DNA of 64,000 nt from Oceanimonas marisflavi (GTDB lineage Bacteria > Pseudomonadota > Gammaproteobacteria > Enterobacterales > Aeromonadaceae): positions 62,001-126,000 of the forward strand of contig NZ_QAGM01000008.1 of NCBI RefSeq assembly GCF_003049725.1, read 5' to 3'. Position numbers and translations under genes: made by a program. This document shows, piece after piece, positions 16,604-27,689 of the stretch. Within the stretch, counting starts at the first letter, position 1. Each line of letters starts with the position of its first letter. Below the pieces are notes generated by a model. That model made no database searches. It was not told the DNA's origin and saw nothing but the letters and a program-made list of their open reading frames with translations.

Positions 16604-17770
16604 ATGACCAATCCCAATAACGCCACCATTACCCTGGTGCACCGGGCCCGGTTCGTGGACGGCCACGGCCTGACCATTCCCACCTTTCGGCTGTTAAAGG
16701 ACGACGGCCACCTTTACGCCGATGCCACGGCACCGGAGCTCGACAAGAAGCAGGCCCTGGCCATGTATCGCAGCATGGTGACCACCCGCTTGCTGGATGA
16801 GCGCATGCTGGCGGCGCAGCGCCAGGGGCGCATCAGCTTTTATCTGCAAAGCCTGGGGGAAGAGGCCCAGGCGGTGGCCAGTGCCGCAGCGCTGGCACCG
16901 GAAGACATGATCCTGGCCCAGTACCGGGAGCAGGGCGCCCTGCTGCACCGGGGCTTTACCCTGGATCAGTTTATGAACCAGCTGTTTTCCAACGAAGACG
17001 ATCTGGGCAAGGGCCGGCAGATGCCGGTGCACTACGGCTGCCGAGAGCTTAACTTTATGACCATTTCCTCGCCTCTGGCCACCCAAATTCCCCAGGCCGC
17101 CGGCTACGCCTATGGCCAGCGGCTGGCCGGCGATGACGCCATTACCCTGTGCTATTTCGGAGAAGGGGCGGCCTCGGAAGGGGACTTTCATGCCGGGGTG
17201 AACATGGCGGCAGTGCTGAAAGCGCCGGTCATCTTCTTTTGTCGCAACAACGGCTATGCCATCTCCACCCCGGCCAGCGAGCAGTTTGTGGGCGATGGTA
17301 TTGCCAGCCGCGCCGTGGGCTATGGCATTCGTACCCTGCGGGTGGACGGTGCCGATGCCCTGGCGGTGTATGAGGCCACGCGCCAGGCCCGGCAGCTGAT
17401 GCTGGAAGATCCCCAGCCGGTGTTGATTGAAGCCATGTCTTACCGGCTGGGGGCGCATTCGTCCTCGGATGATCCCAGTGGCTACCGCTCGCAGCAGGAA
17501 GAGGAGCGCTGGCGCAAGCGGGATCCCATCGGTCGCTACCGGTTGTGGCTGCAGCATCGCGGCTGGCTCAATGAAGACGAGGATCGCCGGCAGCATGATG
17601 CCCTGCGCCGGCAGATACTGGAGGCCCTGAAACAGGCCGAAAAAAAGCCAAAACCGACTCTTGAGAGCCTGGTGGAGGATGTGTACGCGGCGGTGCCAGT
17701 CCACCTGCAGCGCCAGCTGGAAAGGCTGAAAAAGCAGGATGGGGCCAGCCGGAAAAGGGAGCGCTCATGA
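16604..17770 (+). CDS. bkdAA: Branched-chain 2-oxoacid dehydrogenase E1 alpha subunit
   Basis: This 388-residue thiamine diphosphate enzyme subunit has the cofactor and magnesium motif from [11 protein letters not shown] to [11 protein letters not shown] (about residues 186-224). It also has the phosphorylation-loop-like region [17 protein letters not shown] (about 281-297) that is typical of branched-chain rather than pyruvate E1 alpha. With E1 beta it decarboxylates branched-chain 2-oxoacids and transfers the acyl group to lipoyl-E2. Its stop overlaps the start of the E1 beta gene (ATGA at 17767-17770). It is the first gene of the operon. Confidence 0.9.
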   Translation: MTNPNNATITLVHRARFVDGHGLTIPTFRLLKDDGHLYADATAPELDKKQALAMYRSMVTTRLLDERMLAAQRQGRISFYLQSLGEEAQAVASAAALAPEDMILAQYREQGALLHRGFTLDQFMNQLFSNEDDLGKGRQMPVHYGCRELNFMTISSPLATQIPQAAGYAYGQRLAGDDAITLCYFGEGAASEGDFHAGVNMAAVLKAPVIFFCRNNGYAISTPASEQFVGDGIASRAVGYGIRTLRVDGADALAVYEATRQARQLMLEDPQPVLIEAMSYRLGAHSSSDDPSGYRSQQEEERWRKRDPIGRYRLWLQHRGWLNEDEDRRQHDALRRQILEALKQAEKKPKPTLESLVEDVYAAVPVHLQRQLERLKKQDGASRKRERS

Positions 17771-18744
17771 AACAGATGAACCTGTTGCAGGCGGTCAATC
17801 ACGCCCTGGATCTGGCCATGGAAAGAGAGCAGGAAGTATTGTGCTTTGGTGAGGACGTGGGCCACTTTGGTGGCGTGTTCCGGGCCACCAGCGGGCTGCA
17901 GGACAAATACGGCGAAGACCGCTGTTTCAATACGCCGCTGACCGAACAGGGCATTATCGGTTTTGCCAATGGCCTGGCGGCAAAGGGACTGAAGCCGGTG
18001 GCGGAAATTCAGTTTGCCGATTACATCTTTCCCGCCTTTGATCAGCTGGTGAATGAAACCGCCAAGTTCCGCTACCGCTCCGGCAACCAGTTCAATGTGG
18101 GTGGCCTGGTGGTGCGGGCGCCTTACGGTGGTGGCATTGCCGGCGGCCATTATCACAGTCAGTCGCCGGAAGCCTATTTTGTGCATACCCCCGGATTGCG
18201 GGTGCTGGTGCCCCGCGGCCCGGTGCAGGCCAAGGGGCTGTTGCTGGCGGCCATCGACTGTCCGGATCCGGTGATCTTCTTTGAGCCCAAGCGGCTGTAC
18301 CGGGCGGCGGTGGCCGAGGTGGACGAAGGCTATTATCAGCTGCCCCTGGACAAGGCCGAGGTGGTGCGGGAAGGCTCGGATATTACTCTGCTGGGGTGGG
18401 GCGCCCAGATGGAGTATCTGCAAAAAGCGGCGGAAATGGCGGAAAAAGAGGGCGTTTCCTGCGAAGTGATCGATCTGCAAAGCCTGCTGCCCTGGGATGA
18501 AGACACAGTGGTGGCCTCGGTGCTGAAAACCGGACGGCTGCTGGTCAGCCACGAGGCGCCGCTCACCTGTGGTGTGGGAGCGGAGATCGCCGCCACCGTG
18601 CAGGCGCGCTGCTTTTTGTATCTGGAAAGTCCCATCGCCCGGGTATGCGGGCCGGATACGCCCTTTCCGCTGGCGCTGGAAAAAGTATATATGCCCGATC
18701 AGCACAGAATTTTCGATGCCATTAACGCCACCGTGAACTTTTAG
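17767..18744 (+). CDS. bkdAB: Branched-chain 2-oxoacid dehydrogenase E1 beta subunit
   Basis: This 325-residue transketolase-like subunit opens with [19 protein letters not shown]. It contains the E1 beta signatures [14 protein letters not shown] (about 29-42), [17 protein letters not shown] and [14 protein letters not shown], and the C-terminal [14 protein letters not shown]. It forms the alpha2beta2 E1 component with the preceding gene, to which it is coupled by a 4-base overlap. The E2 gene follows after 9 bases. Confidence 0.92.
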   Translation: MKQMNLLQAVNHALDLAMEREQEVLCFGEDVGHFGGVFRATSGLQDKYGEDRCFNTPLTEQGIIGFANGLAAKGLKPVAEIQFADYIFPAFDQLVNETAKFRYRSGNQFNVGGLVVRAPYGGGIAGGHYHSQSPEAYFVHTPGLRVLVPRGPVQAKGLLLAAIDCPDPVIFFEPKRLYRAAVAEVDEGYYQLPLDKAEVVREGSDITLLGWGAQMEYLQKAAEMAEKEGVSCEVIDLQSLLPWDEDTVVASVLKTGRLLVSHEAPLTCGVGAEIAATVQARCFLYLESPIARVCGPDTPFPLALEKVYMPDQHRIFDAINATVNF

Positions 18745-18753
18745 GAGTGCGCC

Positions 18754-19980
18754 ATGAAAAAGGACTTTCTGCTGCCGGATATCGGCGAGGGCATAGTGGA
18801 ATGCGAGCTGGTGGAGTGGCTGGTGGCCGAGGGCGATCGGGTGGAGGAAGATCAGGCCATCTGCGATGTAATGACCGACAAGGCGCTGGTGCAGATACCG
18901 GCGGTGGATGCCGGCATCATCACTCGCCTGTATGTAAAAAAGGGGGACATGGCCCGAGTGGATGCGCCCCTGTTTGAAATGGCGCTGGCGAAGGAAGACG
19001 AAAACGAAAAAAATGCCGGCGCTGAGCCAACATCCGAAGTGATACCGGAGCCGGAACCAAAACCCGAGCCAAAACCGGAGCCGAAGCCAGCAGTGACATT
19101 CACACCGGCAGCCAGTACCGGCCAGCGCGCCGTGGCCAGCCCCGCGGTGCGCCGGCTGGCCCGGGAGCACAATGTGGATCTGATGCAGGTGCCCGGCTCC
19201 GGCGACAAGGGCCGGATCTACAAGGAAGACGTGGAAGCCTGGCTCAGGGCACGAAAAACATCTTCGGCAAGGCAGGAATCGGCCTGGCGGGAGCCGGTAA
19301 CGGGGGTGCGTGCCGCCATGGCCCGGCACATGACCGAGAGTCTCACCGTTCCCCGCTTTACCTACTGCGAGGAGTTTTGTCTGGATGAGCTGGTGGCGCT
19401 CAAACACCGGCTGGCGCCCGAGTTTGAACAGGAAGGGGTAAAACTGACCCTGTTGCCGTTTTTTATCAAGGCGCTGTCCCTGGCGTTGTCGGACTATCCG
19501 CTGCCGGGCGCTCATCTGGAAGACGAAGGGCATACCCTGGTGTATGAAGACGGTCACCACGTAGGGGTGGCGGTGGACACGCCCGCCGGCCTGCTGGTGC
19601 CGGTGCTGCACCATTGTGAAGACAAGTCGTTGCTGACCCTGGCGCAGGAGCTGGCCCGGCTGACCGAGGCGGCCCGGGCCGGCCGGCTGACTCAGGCCGA
19701 GCTCGGCGGGGCCGGCATCACCCTGTCCAATATCGGCGTGCTGGGGGGCACAGTGTCCACCCCCATCGTCACGCCGCCGCAACTGGCCATTGCCGCTCTG
19801 GGGCGGCTGCAGCGGTTGCCCCGCTTTGACGAGCAGGATGCCGTGGTGGCCCGGCACATCATGACGGTGTGCTGGTCAGCGGATCACCGGGTGATCGACG
19901 GCGCCAGCCTGGCCCGCTTTAACCGCTGCTGGCAGAGTTATCTGGAGCAGCCAGGTCGCATGCTGGCCCGGCTGCACTGA
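18754..19980 (+). CDS. bkdB: Branched-chain 2-oxoacid dehydrogenase E2 (dihydrolipoyl acyltransferase)
   Basis: The protein has 408 residues. One N-terminal lipoyl domain carries the lipoylated Lys43 in MTDKALVQ. A flexible Pro-Glu-Lys linker (about 98-112) with repeated PEPK units follows, then a peripheral subunit-binding domain (about 127-164) and the acyltransferase core. The core ends in SADHRVIDGA, with catalytic His378 and Asp382. It passes the acyl group from E1 to coenzyme A. No E3 gene follows, so a shared lipoamide dehydrogenase encoded elsewhere is presumably used. A protein kinase gene starts 8 bases after its stop. Confidence 0.92.
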   Translation: MKKDFLLPDIGEGIVECELVEWLVAEGDRVEEDQAICDVMTDKALVQIPAVDAGIITRLYVKKGDMARVDAPLFEMALAKEDENEKNAGAEPTSEVIPEPEPKPEPKPEPKPAVTFTPAASTGQRAVASPAVRRLAREHNVDLMQVPGSGDKGRIYKEDVEAWLRARKTSSARQESAWREPVTGVRAAMARHMTESLTVPRFTYCEEFCLDELVALKHRLAPEFEQEGVKLTLLPFFIKALSLALSDYPLPGAHLEDEGHTLVYEDGHHVGVAVDTPAGLLVPVLHHCEDKSLLTLAQELARLTEAARAGRLTQAELGGAGITLSNIGVLGGTVSTPIVTPPQLAIAALGRLQRLPRFDEQDAVVARHIMTVCWSADHRVIDGASLARFNRCWQSYLEQPGRMLARLH

Positions 19981-19988
19981 CACCGGCC

Positions 19989-21812
19989 ATGGATGCGCTG
20001 GGCAACTTCTATATTCCCGAAGAGCAGTCCATCTACCTGCTCAGTGCCAATGATGCGCAAAAACTGAAAGACTGGATTGCCCTGTGCATTACCGAGCTGG
20101 AAAAGCTCGGTTACCGCCATATCAGTCTGGTGGGCAAGGGGGTTTACGGCTTTACCTTTGCCGGCACCGGCGAAAATGGTGAGCAGGTGGCGTTCAAGTT
20201 TTCCCGACTCGACCTGCCCGAGGCGGTGCGGGAACGGCTGGCCGATGAGGCCTATATGCTGTCCTGCGTACAGCATCCGCTGGTGCCTAAGTACCTGGCC
20301 TATGCCCTGCGCGGCCGTCAGGGCATATTGCTGATGAGCCGGGCGCCGGGAGAAGATCTGGAGCACTACAGTCTGCGCCAGGGCCGGCTCTCTGCCCGGG
20401 AAGTCATCGATATTGCCGCCCAGCTGGCGGACATACTGCAGGCATTGCGTGAGCATACTCAGGGCGGCGAGCCGGCCCCCGTGGTGCACGGCGATATCAA
20501 GCCGTCGAACATCATGTATGAGCCTGAAAGCGGGCGCATCAGCCTGGTGGACTGGGGCTCGTCGGTGTTTGCCCAGCTGGACGCCGCAGGCAACTGGACA
20601 GGGCCTCAGGGGCTGGCGCTGCTGTCGGGAGATCTGCAGCAGTCCAATGCCCGTATGGGGGATGTGTATTTTATCGGCCCGGAGCAGCTGGCCGGGGCGC
20701 TTTCGAGCCCCCGCTTTGACGAGCAGGGCGTGGCCGGCACCCTCTATGCCCTGGCCTCGGGCCAGGCCTGCCGCTTTGGCCGCAGGGTCATACCCGCCAC
20801 CAGCCTGGGGCTGCCGAAAGAGTTTGCCCGGTTGCTGGATGCCCTGCTCGATGACGACCCCGACCATCGCCGCCGGGCCGGGGATTACTGGCTGAAGGCC
20901 ATGCCCCGGCTCAGGCAACTGGTGCTGCCCGAGCTGCCGCTGTTTGACGACAGTCCGCAGTTACCGGTGTGGCCCGGCAGTGGCGGGCGGGATATCGATA
21001 CCGTGGTGTATTCCTCGCGCAAGTCGTTTTTGCGCGAGCACAGCGAGCAGGAAGGCATTCATCAGGTGGCCGACGCCCAGCTGGAGCGTTACTACAAACA
21101 ATATCTCGAAGGCATGGGCGAGACCGAAAAGGCCTTTGTGGCGGCAGTGAGCCGGCTGGGGCGCTATCCGGTGATGGGGGGGCTGGCCATTCACTGGCGC
21201 GAACAGGGCGTGGACATCGACTCCAGCCTTAATCTGTACGATGACAGCCTGCTGCCGGCCTTTGCCGTGGCGATCAACAACGTGGTGACCCTGGCCCGGG
21301 CCATTACCAAAACCGGCGTGTTCAAGGCCTGCCTGTTCAATGCCCGCAATACCCTGCATCTGAGTCGCAGCGGCCCTGGCCAGCCCTTTGTGCCGCCAGC
21401 CGGTATGGTTATTCCCTACCGGCTGGCGGACCGGCCCGATACCGTCGCTGATCGTCAACCCCATTCCTATTTTGAAGACGGCCGGGATCCGGATGAACAA
21501 CTGGTGCTGCCCGCGGAGATCATGGCGGTGATCGCCAGACTGAATCACATTCATCACAGCGGCTGCATCATTTTTGAAGTGACGCCCGAGCATCTGAAAC
21601 TGCACAGTTACTACCGGCTGCTGGACGCCGCCGCCGAGGCCGGGTTCGCCGCCCTGCTGGCGCAAATTGTCGAGCATATTCCGCTGATCACCGATCAGGG
21701 GGTGGGCGGCTTTATGAAACTGCCCTGCAAGAACACCCGCTTTTTTACTCACCAGCCGGTGCAACCCGACTGCTTTTACCCCGCGAACCCCCGGGCCTGG
21801 CGCAAAACGTAG
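19989..21812 (+). CDS. Hanks-type Ser/Thr protein kinase with an uncharacterised C-terminal half
   Basis: The protein has 607 residues. Residues about 40-310 form a kinase domain. It has a glycine loop GKGVYG (49-54), a beta-3 lysine in VAFKFS (Lys70) and a helix-C glutamate (Glu87 in DEAYML). The catalytic loop is HGDIKPSN (Asp169 and Asn174), DWG (188-190) replaces DFG, and GPEQL replaces APE. All catalytic residues are present, so it should be active. Residues about 320-607 are soluble, have no membrane segment and match no family I recognise. The gene lies 8 bases after the branched-chain E2 gene with no clear Shine-Dalgarno sequence, which suggests coupled translation. Its 3' end overlaps acpH on the other strand by 37 bases. 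Confidence 0.83.
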   Translation: MDALGNFYIPEEQSIYLLSANDAQKLKDWIALCITELEKLGYRHISLVGKGVYGFTFAGTGENGEQVAFKFSRLDLPEAVRERLADEAYMLSCVQHPLVPKYLAYALRGRQGILLMSRAPGEDLEHYSLRQGRLSAREVIDIAAQLADILQALREHTQGGEPAPVVHGDIKPSNIMYEPESGRISLVDWGSSVFAQLDAAGNWTGPQGLALLSGDLQQSNARMGDVYFIGPEQLAGALSSPRFDEQGVAGTLYALASGQACRFGRRVIPATSLGLPKEFARLLDALLDDDPDHRRRAGDYWLKAMPRLRQLVLPELPLFDDSPQLPVWPGSGGRDIDTVVYSSRKSFLREHSEQEGIHQVADAQLERYYKQYLEGMGETEKAFVAAVSRLGRYPVMGGLAIHWREQGVDIDSSLNLYDDSLLPAFAVAINNVVTLARAITKTGVFKACLFNARNTLHLSRSGPGQPFVPPAGMVIPYRLADRPDTVADRQPHSYFEDGRDPDEQLVLPAEIMAVIARLNHIHHSGCIIFEVTPEHLKLHSYYRLLDAAAEAGFAALLAQIVEHIPLITDQGVGGFMKLPCKNTRFFTHQPVQPDCFYPANPRAWRKT

Positions 21813-22363
21813 TGCTGCAACTCGGGATAAAAAACCAGAAAAGCCTGTTCAAAGCCGGTGTAATGCTTCTCCAGCAGTGGCCGGCAGTAAGGCAGGGGCG
21901 TGGGCCGTTTAAAGCGCCGGTCGATACGGGTGAGGGCAGTGATAATGCCGTCAAACTCCCGGTAGTGCAGCAGCAGCCCGCTTTGCTGCATGCGGGTGAC
22001 CAGCAGCACCATGGCCTCGGGCCAGTGCCGGTCTGGCTGAAGTTCGGCATGAGCCTGCTGCACAAAAGTCTCGAGGGGCAGGGGATGAAAGCGCGGCCAG
22101 TGCCGGGCCAGACAGTGATCGAACATCATGTCGGTAATAATGCCGCCAAAGCGGCGAAAGGGGGGCGGCAGGGCGCGCACTCTGGCCGCATGCAGCGGGT
22201 GGGCGTCGGTAAAGCTGTCGATACGCCGGTGCAGCACAATGCCGGTTTGCAGCCGCTGCGGCAGAGTCGTATCCACTGTGCCCCGGGCATATTCTCCCAG
22301 CAGGGCGCCGGCCAGGCTGGTGTTGCTGATGTCGGCCAGGTGCAGATGAGCCAGGTAATTCAT
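21776..22363 (-). CDS. acpH: Acyl-carrier-protein phosphodiesterase AcpH
   Basis: This 195-residue protein opens with MNYLAHLHLADISN and contains GIVLHRRIDSFTDAHP and GIITDMMFDHCLARHW. The conserved histidines and aspartates are those of the AcpH family, an HD-like metal hydrolase. It removes 4'-phosphopantetheine from holo-ACP. Its ATG immediately follows the stop of the CBS gene (TGAATG), so both are translated from one message. The last 12 codons lie opposite the end of the kinase gene. Confidence 0.9.
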   Translation of the reverse strand: MNYLAHLHLADISNTSLAGALLGEYARGTVDTTLPQRLQTGIVLHRRIDSFTDAHPLHAARVRALPPPFRRFGGIITDMMFDHCLARHWPRFHPLPLETFVQQAHAELQPDRHWPEAMVLLVTRMQQSGLLLHYREFDGIITALTRIDRRFKRPTPLPYCRPLLEKHYTGFEQAFLVFYPELQHYVLRQARGFAG

Positions 22364-22876
22364 TCAGCGAGGGGAATCATCCCGGTACTCAAATTCATCG
22401 GACTCGGCCTGCAGCTCGTCGATTTCGCTGGCGTCGGGTTCGTCGTCCTGCTCGTCCAGCTGATTGTCGAGCACTTCCAGCAGGTGAATGGCCACCGCCA
22501 CAAAGTCGCTGTCGGTAACAATGCCCACCAGTTTGCCCTTGTCCACCACCGGCAGACAGCCGTACTTGTGCTTTTGCAGATACAGGGCCGCCTCGCGAAT
22601 GCCGGCTCGAGGGCTGACCGTGGTGACCCCGGTTTTCATGATTTCCGACAGCCTGTGCTGCTCCAGAAACTGGCCGTTTCGGCCCCGCTCCAGGCTGGAC
22701 TCCTGAGCGGCCAGAATGTCCCGCTGGCTGATCAGTCCCACCAGTTGTTCATGCTCCAGCACCGGCAGGTGGCGAATATGATGGCGCTGCATCAGGGTGC
22801 GGGCTTCGGCCAGGGTGGCGGAAGGAGGCAGCCCCAGAACGCGGGATGACATTATTTCGGAAACAATGGCCGGCAT
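22364..22876 (-). CDS. Protein with a CBS-domain pair and an acidic tail
   Basis: This 170-residue protein has two CBS motifs (about 8-60 and 75-135). The first contains HHIRHLPVLEHEQLVGLISQ and the second contains GCLPVVDKGKLVGIVTDSD. The last 35 residues are strongly acidic. CBS pairs bind adenine nucleotides and usually regulate a partner, but none is identified here. It is the first gene of a two-gene unit with acpH. Confidence 0.85.
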   Translation of the reverse strand: MPAIVSEIMSSRVLGLPPSATLAEARTLMQRHHIRHLPVLEHEQLVGLISQRDILAAQESSLERGRNGQFLEQHRLSEIMKTGVTTVSPRAGIREAALYLQKHKYGCLPVVDKGKLVGIVTDSDFVAVAIHLLEVLDNQLDEQDDEPDASEIDELQAESDEFEYRDDSPR

Positions 22877-23060
22877 GATGGTTCTCCTCTTTTTATATCA
22901 AGATAGCCCAACAGAGTGTGCCAGTAACCTGAGCGGGATCATGCTTGTGGCCACAATTGCGCATTTTCCCCGTCCACGGGTAAATTGCTTCAACATCGAA
23001 TTGCCTTGATCCCTCGAGGGGCCCTCACTAGACTAGCGCTCGTCCGACACAGAGGTAGTT

Positions 23061-24122
23061 ATGCAGGTCCAAGATTTTTCCTTTGAGCTTCCCGATGAGC
23101 TCATTGCCCGTCACCCCATGCCCGAACGTACCGCCAGCCGGTTGCTGCAGCTGGACGGTAATTCCGGAAACCTGGTTCACGGCCGTTTTGGCGACATACT
23201 GGACCTGATCAATCCCGGCGATCTGCTGGTGTTCAACAATACCAGAGTCATTCCGGCCCGGCTGTTTGGCCGCAAGGCCAGCGGTGGCAAGCTGGAAGTG
23301 CTGGTGGAGCGCATGCTTGACGACAAGCGGGTGCTGGCCCATGTGCGTGCTTCCAAGGCGCCGAAGCGGGGTACCGAGCTTGTTCTCGAGCCCGACGTTC
23401 GCGCCACCATGGTGGCCCGTCACGACGCCCTGTTTGAAATTGAATTCCACGACGACCGTACCGTGCTGGAGATCCTGGAGGCGGTGGGCCATATGCCGCT
23501 GCCGCCCTATATCGACCGGCCCGACACCGACGCCGACAAGGAACGCTACCAGACCGTTTACAACGCAAAGCCCGGCGCCGTGGCGGCGCCCACCGCCGGT
23601 CTGCACTTCGATGAGCCGCTGCTGAACGCCATTCGCGCCAAGGGGGCGGAACTTGCCTTTATTACCCTGCATGTGGGCGCGGGCACCTTTCAGCCGGTGC
23701 GGGTCGACAACGTGCTCGAGCACAAGATGCACGCCGAGTACATCGAAGTGCCCCCCGAGGTGGTAGAGCAGATCGACGCCACCCGCGCTCGGGGCGGCCG
23801 GGTGATCGCAGTGGGCACCACCTCGGTGCGCTCCCTGGAAAGCGCCGCCCAGGCCAGCCTGGCCAAAGGCGAGCCACTGGCGCCCTTCTATGGCGATACC
23901 GACATCTTTATCTACCCCGGCTACCGTTTTCAGCTGGTGGACGCCATGGTGACCAACTTTCACCTGCCGGAGTCGACCCTGATTATGCTGGTCAGCGCCT
24001 TTGCCGGCCGGGATCATATTATGGAAGCCTACCGGACGGCGGTGGCCGAGCGTTACCGTTTCTTCAGTTACGGCGATGCCATGTTTATTACTCGACAGCA
24101 GGGAATGGGGACTGGGGAATAG
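23061..24122 (+). CDS. queA: S-adenosylmethionine:tRNA ribosyltransferase-isomerase QueA
   Basis: This 353-residue protein has the QueA landmarks: [15 protein letters not shown] at the start, [29 protein letters not shown] and [19 protein letters not shown]. It makes epoxyqueuosine on tRNA from preQ1 and the ribosyl part of SAM. GAGGT precedes the ATG. The last six or so residues (QGMGTGE) and the stop codon are encoded by the start of the intergenic repeat. The normal C-terminal tail therefore seems to have been replaced. The enzyme directly upstream in the pathway, Tgt, is encoded next. Confidence 0.95.
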   Translation: MQVQDFSFELPDELIARHPMPERTASRLLQLDGNSGNLVHGRFGDILDLINPGDLLVFNNTRVIPARLFGRKASGGKLEVLVERMLDDKRVLAHVRASKAPKRGTELVLEPDVRATMVARHDALFEIEFHDDRTVLEILEAVGHMPLPPYIDRPDTDADKERYQTVYNAKPGAVAAPTAGLHFDEPLLNAIRAKGAELAFITLHVGAGTFQPVRVDNVLEHKMHAEYIEVPPEVVEQIDATRARGGRVIAVGTTSVRSLESAAQASLAKGEPLAPFYGDTDIFIYPGYRFQLVDAMVTNFHLPESTLIMLVSAFAGRDHIMEAYRTAVAERYRFFSYGDAMFITRQQGMGTGE

Positions 24123-24252
24123 GGACTGGTTAAGGGGTTTGTAGGCCCCACTTTAGTGGGGCGAAGTGGCAGCCGCCAACGGTATTGCCCGAATAAATTC
24201 GGGCCTACAGACACCCATAACTAATCCTGGCTCCCTAGTCCCCAATCCCTGA
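24104..24252. repeat. Nested composite repeat between queA and tgt
   Basis: Outer arms are G-rich at 24104-24135 (gggaatggggactgggg and onwards) and C-rich at 24222-24250 (ctaatcctggctccctag and onwards), made of degenerate 7-8-base units. They enclose a CACTTTAG-class element at 24141-24208. That element contains the hairpins gccccactttagtggggc and gcccgaataaattcgggc. The left arm supplies the queA stop codon. Confidence 0.75.
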
Positions 24253-24290
24253 TATTAAAGGTCGGACTGTTTCTCCGGCCAGTGAGGTAA

Positions 24291-25436
<1,146 letters not shown>

Positions 25437-25469
25437 CGGTTTTTAACCATCAACGAGGAAACTGCAAGA

Positions 25470-25799
25470 ATGGATATTATCTCCAACGCTTACGCCCAGG
25501 GTGGCGGTGCCGCCGGTGGCGGTATGGAAATGATCATCATGCTGGTCGTGTTCGGCCTGATCTTCTACTTCATGATCTTCCGTCCCCAGTCCAAGCGGGT
25601 CAAAGAGCACAAGAACCTGATGTCCTCCCTGAGCAAGGGCGACGAAGTACTGACCAACGGTGGTCTGGTGGGCAAGATTGCCAAAATCTCCGCCGAAAAC
25701 GACTATGTGGTACTGAGCCTGAGCGAGCAAAACCAGGTGACCATCAAGAAGGACTTCATCACTGCCGTCCTGCCCAAGGGCTCCATTCAGTCCCTCTAA
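25470..25799 (+). CDS. yajC: Sec translocon accessory protein YajC
   Basis: The 109-residue protein has a single membrane helix at about 22-43 (MIIMLVVFGLIFYFMIF), followed by RPQSKR and a small cytoplasmic beta domain with GDEVLTNGGLVGKI. It associates with SecD and SecF in the holo-translocon. It lies 33 bases after tgt and 24 bases before secD, in the conserved operon order. Confidence 0.96.
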   Translation: MDIISNAYAQGGGAAGGGMEMIIMLVVFGLIFYFMIFRPQSKRVKEHKNLMSSLSKGDEVLTNGGLVGKIAKISAENDYVVLSLSEQNQVTIKKDFITAVLPKGSIQSL

Positions 25800-25823
25800 T
25801 TCTTTCCTGTCGAGGAGCACAGC

Positions 25824-27677
25824 GTGTTAAATCGATATCCGCTGTGGAAATACTTGATGGTGGTCCTGGTGATCACCATCAGTTTTCTTTATGCAGCACC
25901 CAACCTGTTTGGTGAAGACCCGGCACTTCAGGTGTCCGGCAGCCGCGGTACCCAGGTTTCTTCCGACATCCTGGTCAAGGCCCAGCAAAGCCTGACTCAG
26001 GCCGGCATCGATGTAAAAAGCGCCGCCCTGGAAAACGACCAGCTTCTTATTCGTTTTCGTAATACCGATGATCAGCTCAGAGGCAAGGACCTGGTTGCCG
26101 ATGCCCTGGGCGACAATTATGTCACCGCGCTTAACCTGGCACCGTCCACCCCTGCCTGGCTGGAAGCCATCGGCGCCGGGCCGCTCAAGCTGGGGCTGGA
26201 TCTGCGGGGTGGTGTGCACTTCCTGATGGAAGTGGACATGGACGAGGCCCTGAACCGGGTGCAGGAGCAGACGGTACAGGACTTTCGTACTGAACTGCGT
26301 CAGGAGCGCCTGCGCTATTCCGGTGTGCTCAACCGTGATGGCGGCACTCTGGTGATGTTCCGTGATGAAGGCACCCGGGACAAGGCCATCAGTCACCTGC
26401 GCCAAAAGAACCCGGATCTGGTGTTTACCACGCAGGACAATGGCGACAGCTTTGGTCTGCTGGCGGTGATGAGCGAGCAGCGGCTGAAGGAAGTGAAGGA
26501 ATATGCCCTGCAGCAGAACATCACCATTATCCGTAACCGGGTGAATGAACTGGGTGTGGCCGAGCCGCTGGTACAGCGTCAGGGTGCCGACCGCATCGTG
26601 GTGCAGCTGCCGGGCATTCAGGACACCGCCCGCGCCAAGGAAATTCTGGGTGCCACCGCTACCCTGGAATTCCGTCTGGTGGACGAGCGCGCCGATGCCG
26701 CCGCAGCGGCCGCAGGCCGGGTACCGCCGGGCTCCGAGCTGTTTACCGATCGCAGCGGCCGTGCCGTGGTGCTGCAAAAGCGGGTGATCCTCACCGGTGA
26801 ACATATCGTTGATGCCAACTCCGGCATGGACGAGTTCAGCCGCCCGCAGGTGAACATCAGCCTGGACGCCCCCGGTGGCAGCCGCATGGCCGACTTCACC
26901 AAGGACAATGTGGGCCGTGCCATGGCCACGGTGTTCACCGAATACAAGCCCGGTGACGAGCCCGGTGCCGATGGCAAGCCGACCCTGCGCAAGGAGCAGG
27001 AAGTGATCAACGTGGCCACCATTCAGTCCCGGCTGGGCCGCAGCTTCCGTATTACCGGTATCGACTCCATGGCCGAGGCCCAGAATCTGGCCCTGCTGCT
27101 GCGGGCCGGCGCCCTGATTGCGCCCATTCAGATCGTGGAAGAGCGCACCATAGGTCCGAGCCTGGGCCAGCAGAACGTGGAAAACGGCCTGATGGCCATG
27201 ATCTACGGTCTGCTGGCGGTGGTGCTGTTTATGAGCATCTACTACCGCAAGTTTGGTCTGGTGGCCAATCTGGCGCTGCTGGCCAATCTGGTGATCATTA
27301 TCGGGGTCATGTCCATGGTGCCGGGGGCAACCATGACCCTGCCGGGCATCGCCGGTATCGTGCTCACCATCGGCATGTCGGTGGATGCCAACGTGCTGAT
27401 CTTTGAACGTATTCGCGAGGAATTGCGGGACGGTCGCAGCATTCAGCAGGCCATTCACATGGGCTATGAAAAGGCCTTTGGCACCATTACCGATGCCAAT
27501 ATCACCACCTTTATTACCGCCATCATTCTGTTCGCGGTCGGCACCGGTCCCATCAAGGGCTTTGCCGTGACCCTGATGATCGGCATTCTGGCCTCCATGT
27601 TTACCGCCATTGTCGGTACCCGGGCCCTGGTCAACCTGCTCTGGGGCGGCAAGCGCCTCAAGAAGCTGTCGATATGA
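25824..27677 (+). CDS. secD: Protein translocase subunit SecD
   Basis: This 617-residue protein starts at a GTG with GAGGAG upstream. It has an N-terminal membrane helix (about 9-25), a large periplasmic P1 domain with [20 protein letters not shown], and five C-terminal membrane helices. These include the RND-type motif [19 protein letters not shown] near residues 514-532. With SecF it uses the proton gradient to pull secreted proteins out of SecYEG. Length agrees with E. coli SecD (615). Confidence 0.97.
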   Translation: MLNRYPLWKYLMVVLVITISFLYAAPNLFGEDPALQVSGSRGTQVSSDILVKAQQSLTQAGIDVKSAALENDQLLIRFRNTDDQLRGKDLVADALGDNYVTALNLAPSTPAWLEAIGAGPLKLGLDLRGGVHFLMEVDMDEALNRVQEQTVQDFRTELRQERLRYSGVLNRDGGTLVMFRDEGTRDKAISHLRQKNPDLVFTTQDNGDSFGLLAVMSEQRLKEVKEYALQQNITIIRNRVNELGVAEPLVQRQGADRIVVQLPGIQDTARAKEILGATATLEFRLVDERADAAAAAAGRVPPGSELFTDRSGRAVVLQKRVILTGEHIVDANSGMDEFSRPQVNISLDAPGGSRMADFTKDNVGRAMATVFTEYKPGDEPGADGKPTLRKEQEVINVATIQSRLGRSFRITGIDSMAEAQNLALLLRAGALIAPIQIVEERTIGPSLGQQNVENGLMAMIYGLLAVVLFMSIYYRKFGLVANLALLANLVIIIGVMSMVPGATMTLPGIAGIVLTIGMSVDANVLIFERIREELRDGRSIQQAIHMGYEKAFGTITDANITTFITAIILFAVGTGPIKGFAVTLMIGILASMFTAIVGTRALVNLLWGGKRLKKLSI

Positions 27678-27689
27678 GGAGACTGAGCG

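Noticed and set aside
17536-19857. A 773-codon minus-strand frame across the branched-chain dehydrogenase genes
   Set aside because: It spans three real, overlapping plus-strand genes and its translation is low-complexity. It is a by-product of GC-rich codon use.
21812-22364. Mobile or defence island around the kinase
   Set aside because: The flanking genes are housekeeping (acpH, queA, bkd), base composition is like that of the neighbours, and no integrase, toxin or repeat borders the kinase.
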